Shown here one piece after another: positions 18,976 to 26,696 of a stretch of 44,588 nt of DNA (positions are counted from its first letter, which is position 1; every line of letters begins with the position of its first letter). The position numbers and the translations under genes are program-made. The notes below the pieces were generated by a model that had not been told where the DNA came from, searched no databases, and was given only the letters and a program-made list of their open reading frames with translations. The DNA lies in NCBI GenBank assembly GCA_003153395.1, contig PLYP01000004.1, forward strand, positions 1 through 44,588, written 5' to 3'. The stretch comes from Candidatus Saccharimonadota bacterium (GTDB lineage: Bacteria; Patescibacteriota; Saccharimonadia; Saccharimonadales; UBA4665).

Positions 18976-19410
18976 TTATTTTACCCGTTGATTGCCGGTT
19001 AGCCTGACGTCATTTTCCTCTGTTGTTTCTCGAACTGCGTGATAAATAATTCTGTATGTCAGAAGGGCAAGCGATATTTCAATAATTCCGAAAAATATGG
19101 CTTTTCGTTGGTCGCCACCGGATCTAGCCGTTAAAACATCGAACCAAGCATCAACGACAAATAGTGTTGCCAGTATGGTGCCACTAACTATTACCCAAAT
19201 AGCGTGTTTAATCATGAGAAAGATAGTAGCTAATATAACCACAAGCATTGCTATATCAAAGCCTACCCAAAGGGTATCCCAGTGACGGGTAACATGCTTG
19301 GCCGGAAGATTGGAGGCGAGATCAAATATCCAAGGTATAAGAATGATTGCCATAAAGGAATAAAGAATCATTACCCATTTAGGCAGATATATCTCGATAG
19401 TTCGATTCAT
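18976..19410 (-). CDS. Conserved small membrane protein, four TM helices
   Basis: Four hydrophobic segments at about residues 12-32, 47-67, 71-90 and 100-122. The pattern ASNLPAKHVTRHWDTLWVGF then DIAMLVVILATIFLM and VVDAWFDVLTARSGGDQRKA recalls small membrane proteins common in Actinobacteria, with a conserved 'cDAWFDvlTA' stretch; I know no function for these. The C-terminus (RETTEENDVRLTGNQRVK) is charged and probably cytosolic. The gene is alone between the RRM gene and a small Gly/Pro-rich gene. Confidence 0.72.
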   Translation of the reverse strand: MNRTIEIYLPKWVMILYSFMAIILIPWIFDLASNLPAKHVTRHWDTLWVGFDIAMLVVILATIFLMIKHAIWVIVSGTILATLFVVDAWFDVLTARSGGDQRKAIFFGIIEISLALLTYRIIYHAVRETTEENDVRLTGNQRVK

Positions 19411-19457
19411 GCTGTTTATTTTATATCACGTTTGAGAACTCTTTGACTATTATGCGC

Positions 19458-19700
19458 TCAAGCGGCGTCTCGACGTTCTGGTCTAAATTGCCCTGGATTA
19501 GGGAAACCGTCGTCTCCAACGCCATACTCTGCCTCTTCCTTCGTCAACGGAAGAATGAGCGATTCAACATCTGGAACCGGAGGCCCAGGCCTAACTGCTG
19601 CGTCGCTGCTTCCCTCACCAGGAACTTCGCCCGCAGTACCCATACTCTCTGGAGGTTGGCCATAACCCGCAAAGGAACCACCTCCGCCTTCGTGCATCAT
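19458..19700 (-). CDS. Small Gly/Pro-rich protein, 80 aa
   Basis: Starts at ATG 19700 (MMHEGGGGSFAGYGQPPESM), chosen because AAGGAG lies 9 nt upstream; a longer frame from 19748 would run through the Shine-Dalgarno and poly-A. Low-complexity Gly/Pro/Glu composition without a membrane segment or cysteine suggests a disordered protein. It lies directly downstream of the tmRNA gene, on the same strand. No family is recognised and it could be non-coding, but the ribosome-binding site argues for translation. Confidence 0.5.
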   Translation of the reverse strand: MMHEGGGGSFAGYGQPPESMGTAGEVPGEGSSDAAVRPGPPVPDVESLILPLTKEEAEYGVGDDGFPNPGQFRPERRDAA

Positions 19701-19753
19701 AAAATTTTTCTCCTTTTTTTTAGATTTATTAAAATATCTAGCAGTCAATAATT

Positions 19754-20152
19754 TGGTGGAGCTGGCGGAGTACTGCCCTCCGCGTCCGTCAGTTTATCTA
19801 TGTTAGTCATCTACAGGCTTAGTTCGCTTTATTGTCTTTAAGAAGCGGTATATAAACGAACAAACATTCGCTTCTCGCAGCCCTAAAATCTTTTACAAGC
19901 ACTTAGAGCGGGGTACTTGTAGCAACCTGATGATATGACACGCCTTTGCGCTATCAGGTGTCACACGCGGCGTGGCTTTAGCCTTGGCTAAAAGCTGGTG
20001 CTAATACAAAATTTGCGCTGGGTGTAAAAACACTAGCTACAGATTTTGCAAAGCTTTTAAATGCGTTTGCAATTAAAGGTTTTGCCTATACGCTGACAAG
20101 CGACCTGCTGATCTAACTGATAAAGTCCAACGTCGAGCTTAAATTCAGCCCC
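19754..20152 (-). ncRNA. ssrA: tmRNA (transfer-messenger RNA)
   Basis: The 399-nt minus-strand RNA frees stalled ribosomes. Its ends form the tRNA-like acceptor: GGGGCTG (20152-20146) pairs with CAGCTCC (19764-19758), followed by ACCA. CTCGAC follows the 5' end as in other tmRNAs, and AACTAAGCCTGTAGATG then GGACGCGG precede the 3' end. Four H-type pseudoknots can be drawn: PK1 (CGC/GCG and TTGTC/GGCAA, 20102-20082), PK2 (GACAC/GTGTC and CTGAT/ATCAG, 19962-19926), PK3 (ACAAG/CTTGT and GCTCTAA/TTAGGGC, 19920-19880), and PK4 (AGAAGCG/CGCTTCT and GTTCGTTT/AAAGCGAAC, 19875-19822). The resume codon is GCA at 20070 after CTTTAATT. The tag frame begins ANAFKS, runs 30 codons and ends FSQG then TAA at 19980-19978, in helix 5. 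Odd points: the tag lacks a terminal LAA, and the T arm (19783-19765) has a GGCAGTA loop instead of a TTCRANT type. Confidence 0.95.
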
Positions 20153-20184
20153 GTAATTCCCGATCAATTTAATGACGGGCTACT

Positions 20185-20190
20185 ATTATA
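20185..20190 (-). promoter_or_regulatory. Extended -10 of the tmRNA promoter
   Basis: Minus strand TGATATAAT contains a perfect TATAAT (20190-20185) with an upstream TG. No convincing -35 is seen. Transcription would start about 25 nt before the mature 5' end; the leader can form a CCCG...CGGG hairpin and would be removed by RNase P. Confidence 0.6.
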
Positions 20191-20243
20191 TCACTTGCAA
20201 ACAGTTAATACCATTAAAAGTTTGATTGATTAAAAGTAATTTA

Positions 20244-20600
20244 TTATTCCCGCCACGATAATACATCGTAACTATGGCCGCGCTTCTGTCCCTTTCCGAT
20301 ATCAATAGCATGAGATTCATATTGAAGGGTAGGATCTTCACACGCTTCATCCAGCACCATTCCTTCCGGACCTAATCTGAATATACCTCGCCGTATAGTA
20401 CAAGCTGTGTTACAGCCACTGCACGCTCCGTCGTATTTTATATACATATGAGCAATACTTGCTTTCAGTCTAGACTTAAGCTCTTTTGATGCCACATCAC
20501 CATTAGGAGAAGCAGCCTGCAGCGCCAAACCTAGCAAGCAGATCTCTTCACTTAAAGGAAAATCTAGTGGAGAACTAATTTCCGAAAATCTTTCTGACAT
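20244..20600 (-). CDS. Hypothetical Cys-motif protein next to a MarR regulator
   Basis: 118 aa, soluble. The centre has GACSGCNTACTIRRGIF, a CxxCxxxC motif that could hold a metal or Fe-S cluster or act in redox; another Cys follows (DEACEDP). No family is recognised. GGGAG, a short Shine-Dalgarno, sits before the ATG at 20600. It begins 15 bp after the MarR stop, so the two genes share the MarR promoter. The pairing suggests a function sensed or controlled by the regulator, possibly redox or metal stress; this is inference. Confidence 0.6.
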   Translation of the reverse strand: MSERFSEISSPLDFPLSEEICLLGLALQAASPNGDVASKELKSRLKASIAHMYIKYDGACSGCNTACTIRRGIFRLGPEGMVLDEACEDPTLQYESHAIDIGKGQKRGHSYDVLSWRE

Positions 20601-20615
20601 AGAAAAGCTCCCTAT

Positions 20616-21080
20616 TTAAAAACCAAGTTGATGATCGCAGGCACCAACTTTGCCCGGACGGCAAATTGTTTTATGAAGTTGAAGAAGTGAAGTGTTGAGA
20701 TTCATTAGCTGGTCTTCGTTAATCTTGTTGACATCAGAAGTTAAGCTTCGCCTTAACAGCTGAGTTGCAGCTTCTGTTATCTGTTTGCCTAGAGTGGTCG
20801 GCGAACTTATGTGTTTTCGTTTGTTACTCTGATCAACTTTTGAATTTAGCAAGCCCTTCTTCTTCAGAAGCTTTATTTGCCGACTAATACTAGCCTCTGT
20901 TTGTCCTAAACTTTCACCAATAGCTTTCTGTTGCACTAACGGATTCCATTCTAGTACCATAAGTATCTTGTACTGACTTAAGCCAATGCCAAGCTGCTCC
21001 TGAAGTATTTGATCGTTCTGTTTTGAAAGAACAGCTGATAAATGCTGAATCAAATAATAAAAGTTATTTGTGGGTCCCAT
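20616..21080 (-). CDS. MarR-family transcription regulator
   Basis: 154 aa with the MarR winged helix: dimer helix at the start (YLIQHLSAVLSKQNDQILQE), then LGIGLSQYKILMVLEW, the HTH QQKAIGESLGQTEASISRQI and the wing region KKKGLLNSKVDQSNKRKHIS with TTLGKQITEAA. MarR proteins are dimeric repressors that release DNA on binding a ligand or on Cys oxidation. Two Cys occur near the C-terminus (TICRPGKVGACDHQ). It heads a two-gene operon with the CxxCxxxC protein and has a strong promoter overlapping the ksgA stop, so autoregulation is likely. Confidence 0.88.
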   Translation of the reverse strand: MGPTNNFYYLIQHLSAVLSKQNDQILQEQLGIGLSQYKILMVLEWNPLVQQKAIGESLGQTEASISRQIKLLKKKGLLNSKVDQSNKRKHISSPTTLGKQITEAATQLLRRSLTSDVNKINEDQLMNLNTSLLQLHKTICRPGKVGACDHQLGF

Positions 21081-21089
21081 AATAATTTA

Positions 21090-21119
21090 ATTTTAGATCT
21101 ACATTACTTAACGCGTCAA
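21090..21119 (-). promoter_or_regulatory. Promoter of the marR operon
   Basis: Minus strand: TTGACG (21119-21114), 18-bp spacer, TAAAAT (21095-21090), 9 nt before the ATG. The -35 overlaps the ksgA stop codon. AGATCT, a short palindrome, lies just before the -10 and could be part of a MarR site. Confidence 0.6.
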
Positions 21120-21901
21120 GTGTTAAGTGAAAGTGCTAAATTGTGCCATTCTTCCAAGCTCAGTGTTTGAGGTCGCCTTTTTGGATCAATATCTACAGAT
21201 TTGCAGGCTTCGTTAACTGCATTTTTATCTAGTCTGAGACCGGCACTAAGCGAATTTAAAAGCGTTTTTCTCTTTTGCGAGAAACCCGATCTAACGACAG
21301 TAAAAAATGCTTTCGGACTGATGTCCGAGTATAGTAATCCATTTCTTCGCTTAAGTATTATGACTTGGGAATCGATTTTCGGAACTGGTTCAAATAGTTC
21401 CTTTGGAACTACAGCTCCCAGAGCGACTTCCCAGTAAAACTGTACCGATACGCCCAGTAAAGACATCTGGCCAGGGACGGCAGCTACTCTCTCGGCCACC
21501 TCTTTTTGCACTAAAAGTACAGCGAGCTTAGGAGGGTTTTTAGACTCGGACAACACTCTTAACAAGTTGTTTGTTAAGTAGTAGGGTATGTTAGCAACAA
21601 GCTTATATTTGCTTGGTAAATCGTTCAAATTAAATTTAAGTATATCTTCATTAATAACATCTAAGTTTTCGCTTATAAACTTATTCTTTAGCATCGCAGC
21701 TAATTTATTATCTAACTCTACAGCAATTACTTTTTCAGCTGCCTCAAGCAAAAGTTTTGTTAGCGAACCATGTCCTGGTCCGATTTCTAGAACCGTATCA
21801 TTTGGCTTTAACTCAGCAGCATTACCAATTGCTCGAAGGCTAGCATTATCTTTTAGCCAATGTTGTCCTAAAGATTTTTTTGCGGGCAGGGGTAAATTCA
21901 T
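21116..21901 (-). CDS. ksgA: 16S rRNA dimethyladenosine transferase KsgA
   Basis: Dimethylates two adjacent adenines in helix 45 of 16S rRNA late in 30S assembly. PAKKSLGQHWLKD replaces the usual LGQNFL motif; the SAM site is VLEIGPGHGSLTKLLLE, acidic loops VAVELD-like (IAVELDNKL) and NEDILKFNL follow, and the catalytic motif is VANIPYYLTNNLL. 261 aa is normal. It follows the Rpf/YabE-like gene by 11 bp on the same strand, an arrangement also known from Actinobacteria (rpfB-ksgA) and Firmicutes (yabE-rnmV-ksgA). Confidence 0.95.
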   Translation of the reverse strand: MNLPLPAKKSLGQHWLKDNASLRAIGNAAELKPNDTVLEIGPGHGSLTKLLLEAAEKVIAVELDNKLAAMLKNKFISENLDVINEDILKFNLNDLPSKYKLVANIPYYLTNNLLRVLSESKNPPKLAVLLVQKEVAERVAAVPGQMSLLGVSVQFYWEVALGAVVPKELFEPVPKIDSQVIILKRRNGLLYSDISPKAFFTVVRSGFSQKRKTLLNSLSAGLRLDKNAVNEACKSVDIDPKRRPQTLSLEEWHNLALSLNT

Positions 21902-21912
21902 ATCTAGTTATA

Positions 21913-23145
21913 TTAGTTGTTTGGTGGGAAGGCTGATATACCTGTTCTGTAATAACAGCCTGGGTTTTGACTGGCTATGCCTCCGGAAGACAAATTAGTA
22001 TTTTTAACTATTGCGGCATCTTGAACTGATGGCGGGGCATCACTTGGAAGGCCGGAATAACCAAGCCTAGCCCACGTACCTGGTGAGAACTGATATGCGC
22101 CGTAGTATCCGTTGCCTGTATTATCTTGGTAGTTGCCACCTGATTCACATGATCTTAGTCTAAGCAGCCACGTACCTAAGCTACCGCTGACCGGTGCGGG
22201 AGCCGTACCTTGGGCTATAATTTCTGTGACTGGTGCAGTTACCTGTACTGATTGAAGCTGGGTCTTAGCCCCAGTTTTAACATCTACTTGATAAGTAATT
22301 AGCAGTTCTCCGGGTGAACCCTGCTGACGAATGGCACTAGTTCCTGATGACAGCGTCGGATCATTGACTGTTTGCACTGGAGCCGGTATGGGCTGTGTTG
22401 CAGTGACAATTGATGTACCGGCATGAAGAATGAATATCTGCTGATTAGGAGAGATAGGTGAGTCCTCTGAAGGTTGAACCGTATCACCATTTTTAAGGAC
22501 TATGTTCTTCTCTCGAAGCATTTGTTTAACAGTCTCGGAGTGCGTACGAGTTACAATCGGGGTGCCATAAAGTATTAGATTGATTGGTACCGATCTTTTG
22601 ATGGTAACCACCTGACCAATGGCTTGCTGGCTTACGAAGTTATTGGCAGGAGTTGTAGTCAGTAAGTCTTCCGGATACAGGCTAATACTGGACTGTGAAG
22701 CGATAGATCTAGGTGTGGTTGCAGCACTAAAGGTATAGGTCTTTTGGTTACCGTCAATAATCTCAACTGGCAGTGCCCTATATATATTTATTCTAAATTC
22801 ATCCTGGTTAATTCTAGCGCTCAGGCTAGGTTCGACTACGTCACCTTGATTAAGCGTAATGTGTAGTTTTTTAATTAAAGCCCCGACTGTTGGCTCAATG
22901 CTTGGAACAATCTGTTTAACGTGATCATGAGAAATAACTACTACGAAAGGGCTGGTTTTAGGTTTGTGATGTTGAGCGGCGAATATAACACCGACTAAAG
23001 TTATTAGTAATAAAGTGGAAATAGTAACAACTGGTACAGCGAAGGGATGCCGGCTGGCTTTTTTAACTTTTTTTACCCTTCGCGGCAGCCTTACACGGCG
23101 GTATCTCTCAAATTTAAGGCTCATAAGCCGGAGTTTCTTCTGCAT
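21913..23145 (-). CDS. Rpf/YabE-like wall protein: DUF348 repeats, G5 domain, lytic transglycosylase-like domain
   Basis: A basic N-terminus (RRVRLPRRVKKVKK) precedes one TM helix or uncleaved signal at about residues 36-56. Outside are two DUF348-type modules (about 67-125 and 180-230, with TVGALIKKLHITLNQGDVV and ETVKQMLREKNIVLKNGDTV), a G5-like segment near 275-315 (GELLITYQVDVKTGAKTQLQ), and a C-terminal Rpf-like domain with LRSCESGGNYQDNTGNGYYG and AYQFSPGTWARLGYSG. In Rpf proteins the Glu of CESGG is catalytic and cuts peptidoglycan. The protein should remodel the cell's own wall, or possibly the host's. The start could also be Met 8 (23124). TACAAT lies just upstream. Confidence 0.9.
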   Translation of the reverse strand: MQKKLRLMSLKFERYRRVRLPRRVKKVKKASRHPFAVPVVTISTLLLITLVGVIFAAQHHKPKTSPFVVVISHDHVKQIVPSIEPTVGALIKKLHITLNQGDVVEPSLSARINQDEFRINIYRALPVEIIDGNQKTYTFSAATTPRSIASQSSISLYPEDLLTTTPANNFVSQQAIGQVVTIKRSVPINLILYGTPIVTRTHSETVKQMLREKNIVLKNGDTVQPSEDSPISPNQQIFILHAGTSIVTATQPIPAPVQTVNDPTLSSGTSAIRQQGSPGELLITYQVDVKTGAKTQLQSVQVTAPVTEIIAQGTAPAPVSGSLGTWLLRLRSCESGGNYQDNTGNGYYGAYQFSPGTWARLGYSGLPSDAPPSVQDAAIVKNTNLSSGGIASQNPGCYYRTGISAFPPNN

Positions 23146-23202
23146 ATGTTCTTGGCTTTATATTGTAGCAAAAACAGCGGTGATTAGATAGATAACTACT
23201 TC

Positions 23203-25362
23203 TTAAAGCTTTTCGAGTGGCGCAAAGCTTAGATTTAATTTCCTAGCGCCTTTACCCTTGAAATATATAGTGGCGTTATCTCCATCAACTTCCACTACAG
23301 TGCCGATACCAAATACCTGATGGCGCACCCCATCGCCTTCGTTAAGATCAGGAACGTACCTCGGTTCATTAGATATTTTAGATGCTTCAAAGGAAGCGTT
23401 ACTGAGGAGTACGCTTTCCTGAGCATTACTAAAAGAATTAGAAATAGTCTGAACTTCACCGTCTATTTCCGATAAAAAGCGACTAGGTGGATTATGCTGT
23501 ACACCACCGTACAGTAATCTCGAACTGGCGTGAATGAGATATAGCTCGGCTTTAGCTCTGGTCATGCCGACGTAGCACAAACGTCGCTCTTCTTCCATTT
23601 CTGACTGGTCATATAAAGCCCGGCTGTGGGGCAAAATGGATTCTTCCATACCAACCATGAAGACAACTGGAAACTCTAGGCCTTTTGCAGAGTGCAAAGT
23701 CATGAGTGTAATTGCATTCCCGTCAAAGTTGGCATTATCTAAATCACTAACTAGAGCCACTTCTTCTAAAAAGCCACTTAGCCCATTATCCTGGTATTCC
23801 TGAGCCACACTTAACAGTTCCTTAACGTTCTCACTCCTGGCCTCGCCTTGTGGGGTGCCGTCTTCTAAATAATGGAGATAATCTATGCGCCGGAGCAATG
23901 AATCAATAAGCCCACTAACAGAAGCACTTTCGCTTACTCTTCTAAGACTAGACAAAATATCTCCTAGTTCACTTAGGCTTTTTCGAGCTACTGGCGTAAT
24001 GTCAGCGCAATTACTGCTTCGGTTCAAGGCTTGTTCGAGAGTAAAACCATTTTGCTGCTGCCAACTAATAAAGTTAGACAGGCTTTTAGCCCCTACCCCT
24101 CTTGCCGGAACATTGACTATGCGATCAAAGCTCACTCTATCCTCAGATTGAAAAATTAATCTGAGGTACGACATAATATCTTTAATTTCCTTACGGTCGT
24201 AAAACCTTACTCCGCCAACTACTCTATATGGTAAACCATAATGTACTAGGCCTTCTTCTATGCTTCTACTTTGGGCATTAGTTCTGTATAAGACTGCATA
24301 ATCGCTGAATTTTTTTAGACCACTGTCTACTCCTACTCTTACTCTTCTAATGACTGCTTCAGCTTCGGCCCGTTCACTGGCAACCTGCATAATCTGCACC
24401 GGCATGCCATCATCAGCGTCTGTCCAAAGTATTTTGTCAGATCGCTGAGAGTTTTTAGTAATTACGGCCTGAGCGGCGTCTAATATGTTCTTCGTCGATC
24501 TGTAATTCTGCTCCAGCTTAATTACCGTGCAGTTCTTAAAGTCAGATTCGAACTTTAGGATGTTTCTAAAATCCGAACCTCTCCACATGTATATGCTTTG
24601 CCAGTCATCACCAATGACGGCTATGTTATTAGACTCATTTGTTAGTAGATTGACCAGTTCGTACTGTCCCGAATTAGTATCTTGATATTCATCGATCATT
24701 ATATATTTGAACTGCTTTTGCCATTTCCTTCTTACCTCCGGTTTAGTTTTAAGCATTAGAACGGTCTTATTAATTAAATCATCGAAGTCCAGCGCTGAAG
24801 CTTGTTTGAGAGCCTGTTCGTACAAGGGATATACTTTTGCTGCTGTCTGCTGAGCTGGAGAATTAGCGAGCGACACATAATCCGAGGGAGTTATCATTTC
24901 ATTTTTCGCACTGCCTATTAGGCTGCTCAATAATTTGGGTGGGAAAGCTTTTTCGTCTAAGCTCAGCTGCTTACTTACTTGCCTGACTGCTGCTTGACGA
25001 TCCGACTCATCAAATATTACAAAGCTTCTTGGTATTTCAATTGATTCACCGTCCTGTCTGAGCAAACGTACGCAGATACCGTGAAAAGTGCCCATATATG
25101 GCATAAAACCGCGGTTGTCAGCTCTTTCATTTAGTAGTCTAGCCACCCGCTCACGCATTTCCTTGGCGGCCTTGTTTGTAAAAGTTACCGCCAGAATATT
25201 AAATGGTGTAGCTTGATTGGAAGCTATAAGATAGGCGATTCTATGAGTTAGGGTTTTCGTTTTTCCAGAACCCGCTCCGGCAAGAATAAGCATCGGCCCC
25301 TCGGTAGTCTCAGCTGCCCGGCGCTGCTCCGGATTTAACCCTTTAAGTAAGTCATCTAACAC
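23203..25362 (-). CDS. pcrA: UvrD/PcrA-type superfamily 1 DNA helicase
   Basis: 3'-5' helicase for repair and for removing proteins from DNA. Motifs in order: Q motif LLKGLNPEQRRAAET, Walker A LAGAGSGKTKTLTHR at about residue 28, VTFTNKAAKEMRER, GTFHGICVRLLR, Walker B YIMIDEYQDTN, VIGDDWQSIYMWRGSD, LEQNYRSTKNIL, VTLMTLHSAKGLEFP-like (ITLMTLHSAKGLEF) and CYVGMTRAKAELYL. The C-terminus has the small Tudor-like domain of PcrA (GDGVRHQVFGIGTVVEVDGD). 719 aa is typical. It reads leftward after the 420-aa membrane protein gene. Confidence 0.95.
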   Translation of the reverse strand: MLDDLLKGLNPEQRRAAETTEGPMLILAGAGSGKTKTLTHRIAYLIASNQATPFNILAVTFTNKAAKEMRERVARLLNERADNRGFMPYMGTFHGICVRLLRQDGESIEIPRSFVIFDESDRQAAVRQVSKQLSLDEKAFPPKLLSSLIGSAKNEMITPSDYVSLANSPAQQTAAKVYPLYEQALKQASALDFDDLINKTVLMLKTKPEVRRKWQKQFKYIMIDEYQDTNSGQYELVNLLTNESNNIAVIGDDWQSIYMWRGSDFRNILKFESDFKNCTVIKLEQNYRSTKNILDAAQAVITKNSQRSDKILWTDADDGMPVQIMQVASERAEAEAVIRRVRVGVDSGLKKFSDYAVLYRTNAQSRSIEEGLVHYGLPYRVVGGVRFYDRKEIKDIMSYLRLIFQSEDRVSFDRIVNVPARGVGAKSLSNFISWQQQNGFTLEQALNRSSNCADITPVARKSLSELGDILSSLRRVSESASVSGLIDSLLRRIDYLHYLEDGTPQGEARSENVKELLSVAQEYQDNGLSGFLEEVALVSDLDNANFDGNAITLMTLHSAKGLEFPVVFMVGMEESILPHSRALYDQSEMEEERRLCYVGMTRAKAELYLIHASSRLLYGGVQHNPPSRFLSEIDGEVQTISNSFSNAQESVLLSNASFEASKISNEPRYVPDLNEGDGVRHQVFGIGTVVEVDGDNATIYFKGKGARKLNLSFAPLEKL

Positions 25363-25419
25363 CTTAATATTCTAACGAAAATATAAGGTTAATAATAGTT
25401 TATGGCTAATTATAATTCC

Positions 25420-26682
25420 CTAGCTGCACTTACCGGTGCTAGTTCCAGCACTAGTACTAGTTGTTATGTTGTCGACCAGCCAATTATGTCCTGAAGGAAC
25501 TAGGTTCATTTCTAATGAATTTATACTAGAAGTTGTACAGTTTGGTGAATGGGAAAATGTCTTTACGCTGTAGGTTATAGTTTGGCCTTTAGCGCCGTCC
25601 TGGGCCGTGTAAGCTTTATACGTTTTAACGGATTTAGTTATAAAGCCTGAAGAAAAGAAAACCGTGCATTTTTGGCCGACATTTTGACAGGTGTCGTAAA
25701 AACTTGCTGACCCATTACTGGCTAGAAAGGTAGCTTTTGCTGAAGTTGATTCTAGTAAATCTGCAGCAGTTTTATCCTTATTTTGAATCGCTTTAATAAA
25801 AAGCTGAGAACCTAATAGGACTTTGGTATTTAGCGCAACTGCTGGAGTTGGGCTAGCTGGCGCTACAGAACTTGTAGGTGCTGGGGCAGTGGCAGCGAAG
25901 AAATTAGTATGAGGTAAATTTGAAGAATTACTTATTAGTCCAGCATCAAGAGCTATATCAAGCCAGGCAACAATAAGCAGTAAACTGAGAAGAATTCCTA
26001 ATATGACGAAGCGCTTGGAGCGTCTTTTCTCAATGGTGTTTATAGGCAAATAGTACTTTTTGCTTTCAGTTAATTTTTGCAGGGCCTCTTCCCTCTCAGC
26101 TTGTCTTACGAGTTCTTCTGTTTCTTTCTGCTCTACTGATTGATCATTTTTTGCAGTCGACTCTTTCTTATCTCCGCTGTCTATAGCATCTTCTTTGGGT
26201 TCATCGACTTTCGGAATAGGTTCTTCAAGCGCTGCTTCCTTTTCCGTTTCCGTTTCTGGGTTATTTTTATCTTGCTCCTTATTTTCTTCAGGCTTTATTG
26301 GTGATTCTTCGCTATTATCTGTCTGTTCTTTAGTCTCATCTTTCGCTATAGAATCTTCATCTACTTCTTTAGATGTTTCTGGTTCGCTAATATTTTCTTT
26401 GACATTACTTTCGCTTTTGTCTTCAGTTTCTATAGGCAGTACTGGTGCAGAAAAAGGCTCAATACGGTCTTTGGAAGATTTTTCAGGAAGCTCAGCTTTA
26501 GTTTTAGAGTCAGTGTTGCTTTCTTCGCCACTGTCTTTGTTTTCGTCATCGACCACCATGGGATCTTTCATGATGGGACGATTTGTAACTATTAAAGGCC
26601 GCGAAGAAGGATCGCTAGCTGAGGAGTCCGGGCTAGAGACATCAATGATTGTTCTGCTTGAGGGTTTTTTATCGCTGGCCAT
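25420..26682 (-). CDS. Membrane-anchored protein with long acidic cytosolic region
   Basis: No family recognised. Residues 1-185 are a low-complexity Glu/Lys/Ser/Asp-rich, surely disordered region. A helix at 190-210 (EELVRQAEREEALQKLTESK) leads to one TM at about 222-244 (FVILGILLSLLLIVAWLDIA). The outer part has a Pro/Ala/Ser linker (TAPAPTSSVAPASPTPAVAL) and a folded domain of about 130 residues with four Cys (DTCQNVGQKC, SPNCTT, TGKCS) that could form disulfides; it resembles NTF2-like or DUF4878-like extracytoplasmic domains in outline only. It starts 14 bp after tpiA, so it shares the glycolytic transcript. Confidence 0.72.
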   Translation of the reverse strand: MASDKKPSSRTIIDVSSPDSSASDPSSRPLIVTNRPIMKDPMVVDDENKDSGEESNTDSKTKAELPEKSSKDRIEPFSAPVLPIETEDKSESNVKENISEPETSKEVDEDSIAKDETKEQTDNSEESPIKPEENKEQDKNNPETETEKEAALEEPIPKVDEPKEDAIDSGDKKESTAKNDQSVEQKETEELVRQAEREEALQKLTESKKYYLPINTIEKRRSKRFVILGILLSLLLIVAWLDIALDAGLISNSSNLPHTNFFAATAPAPTSSVAPASPTPAVALNTKVLLGSQLFIKAIQNKDKTAADLLESTSAKATFLASNGSASFYDTCQNVGQKCTVFFSSGFITKSVKTYKAYTAQDGAKGQTITYSVKTFSHSPNCTTSSINSLEMNLVPSGHNWLVDNITTSTSAGTSTGKCS

Positions 26683-26696
26683 AAATATATCTAATC

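Noticed and set aside
19443-19751. 102-codon plus-strand frame
   Set aside because: Overlaps the small Gly/Pro-rich gene with a good Shine-Dalgarno on the minus strand and runs into the tmRNA end; composition not protein-like.
19745-19810. A 21-codon minus-strand frame starting MTNIDKL
   Set aside because: It lies in the 3' part of the tmRNA (ATGACTAACATAGA and the CCA end), so the frame is accidental.
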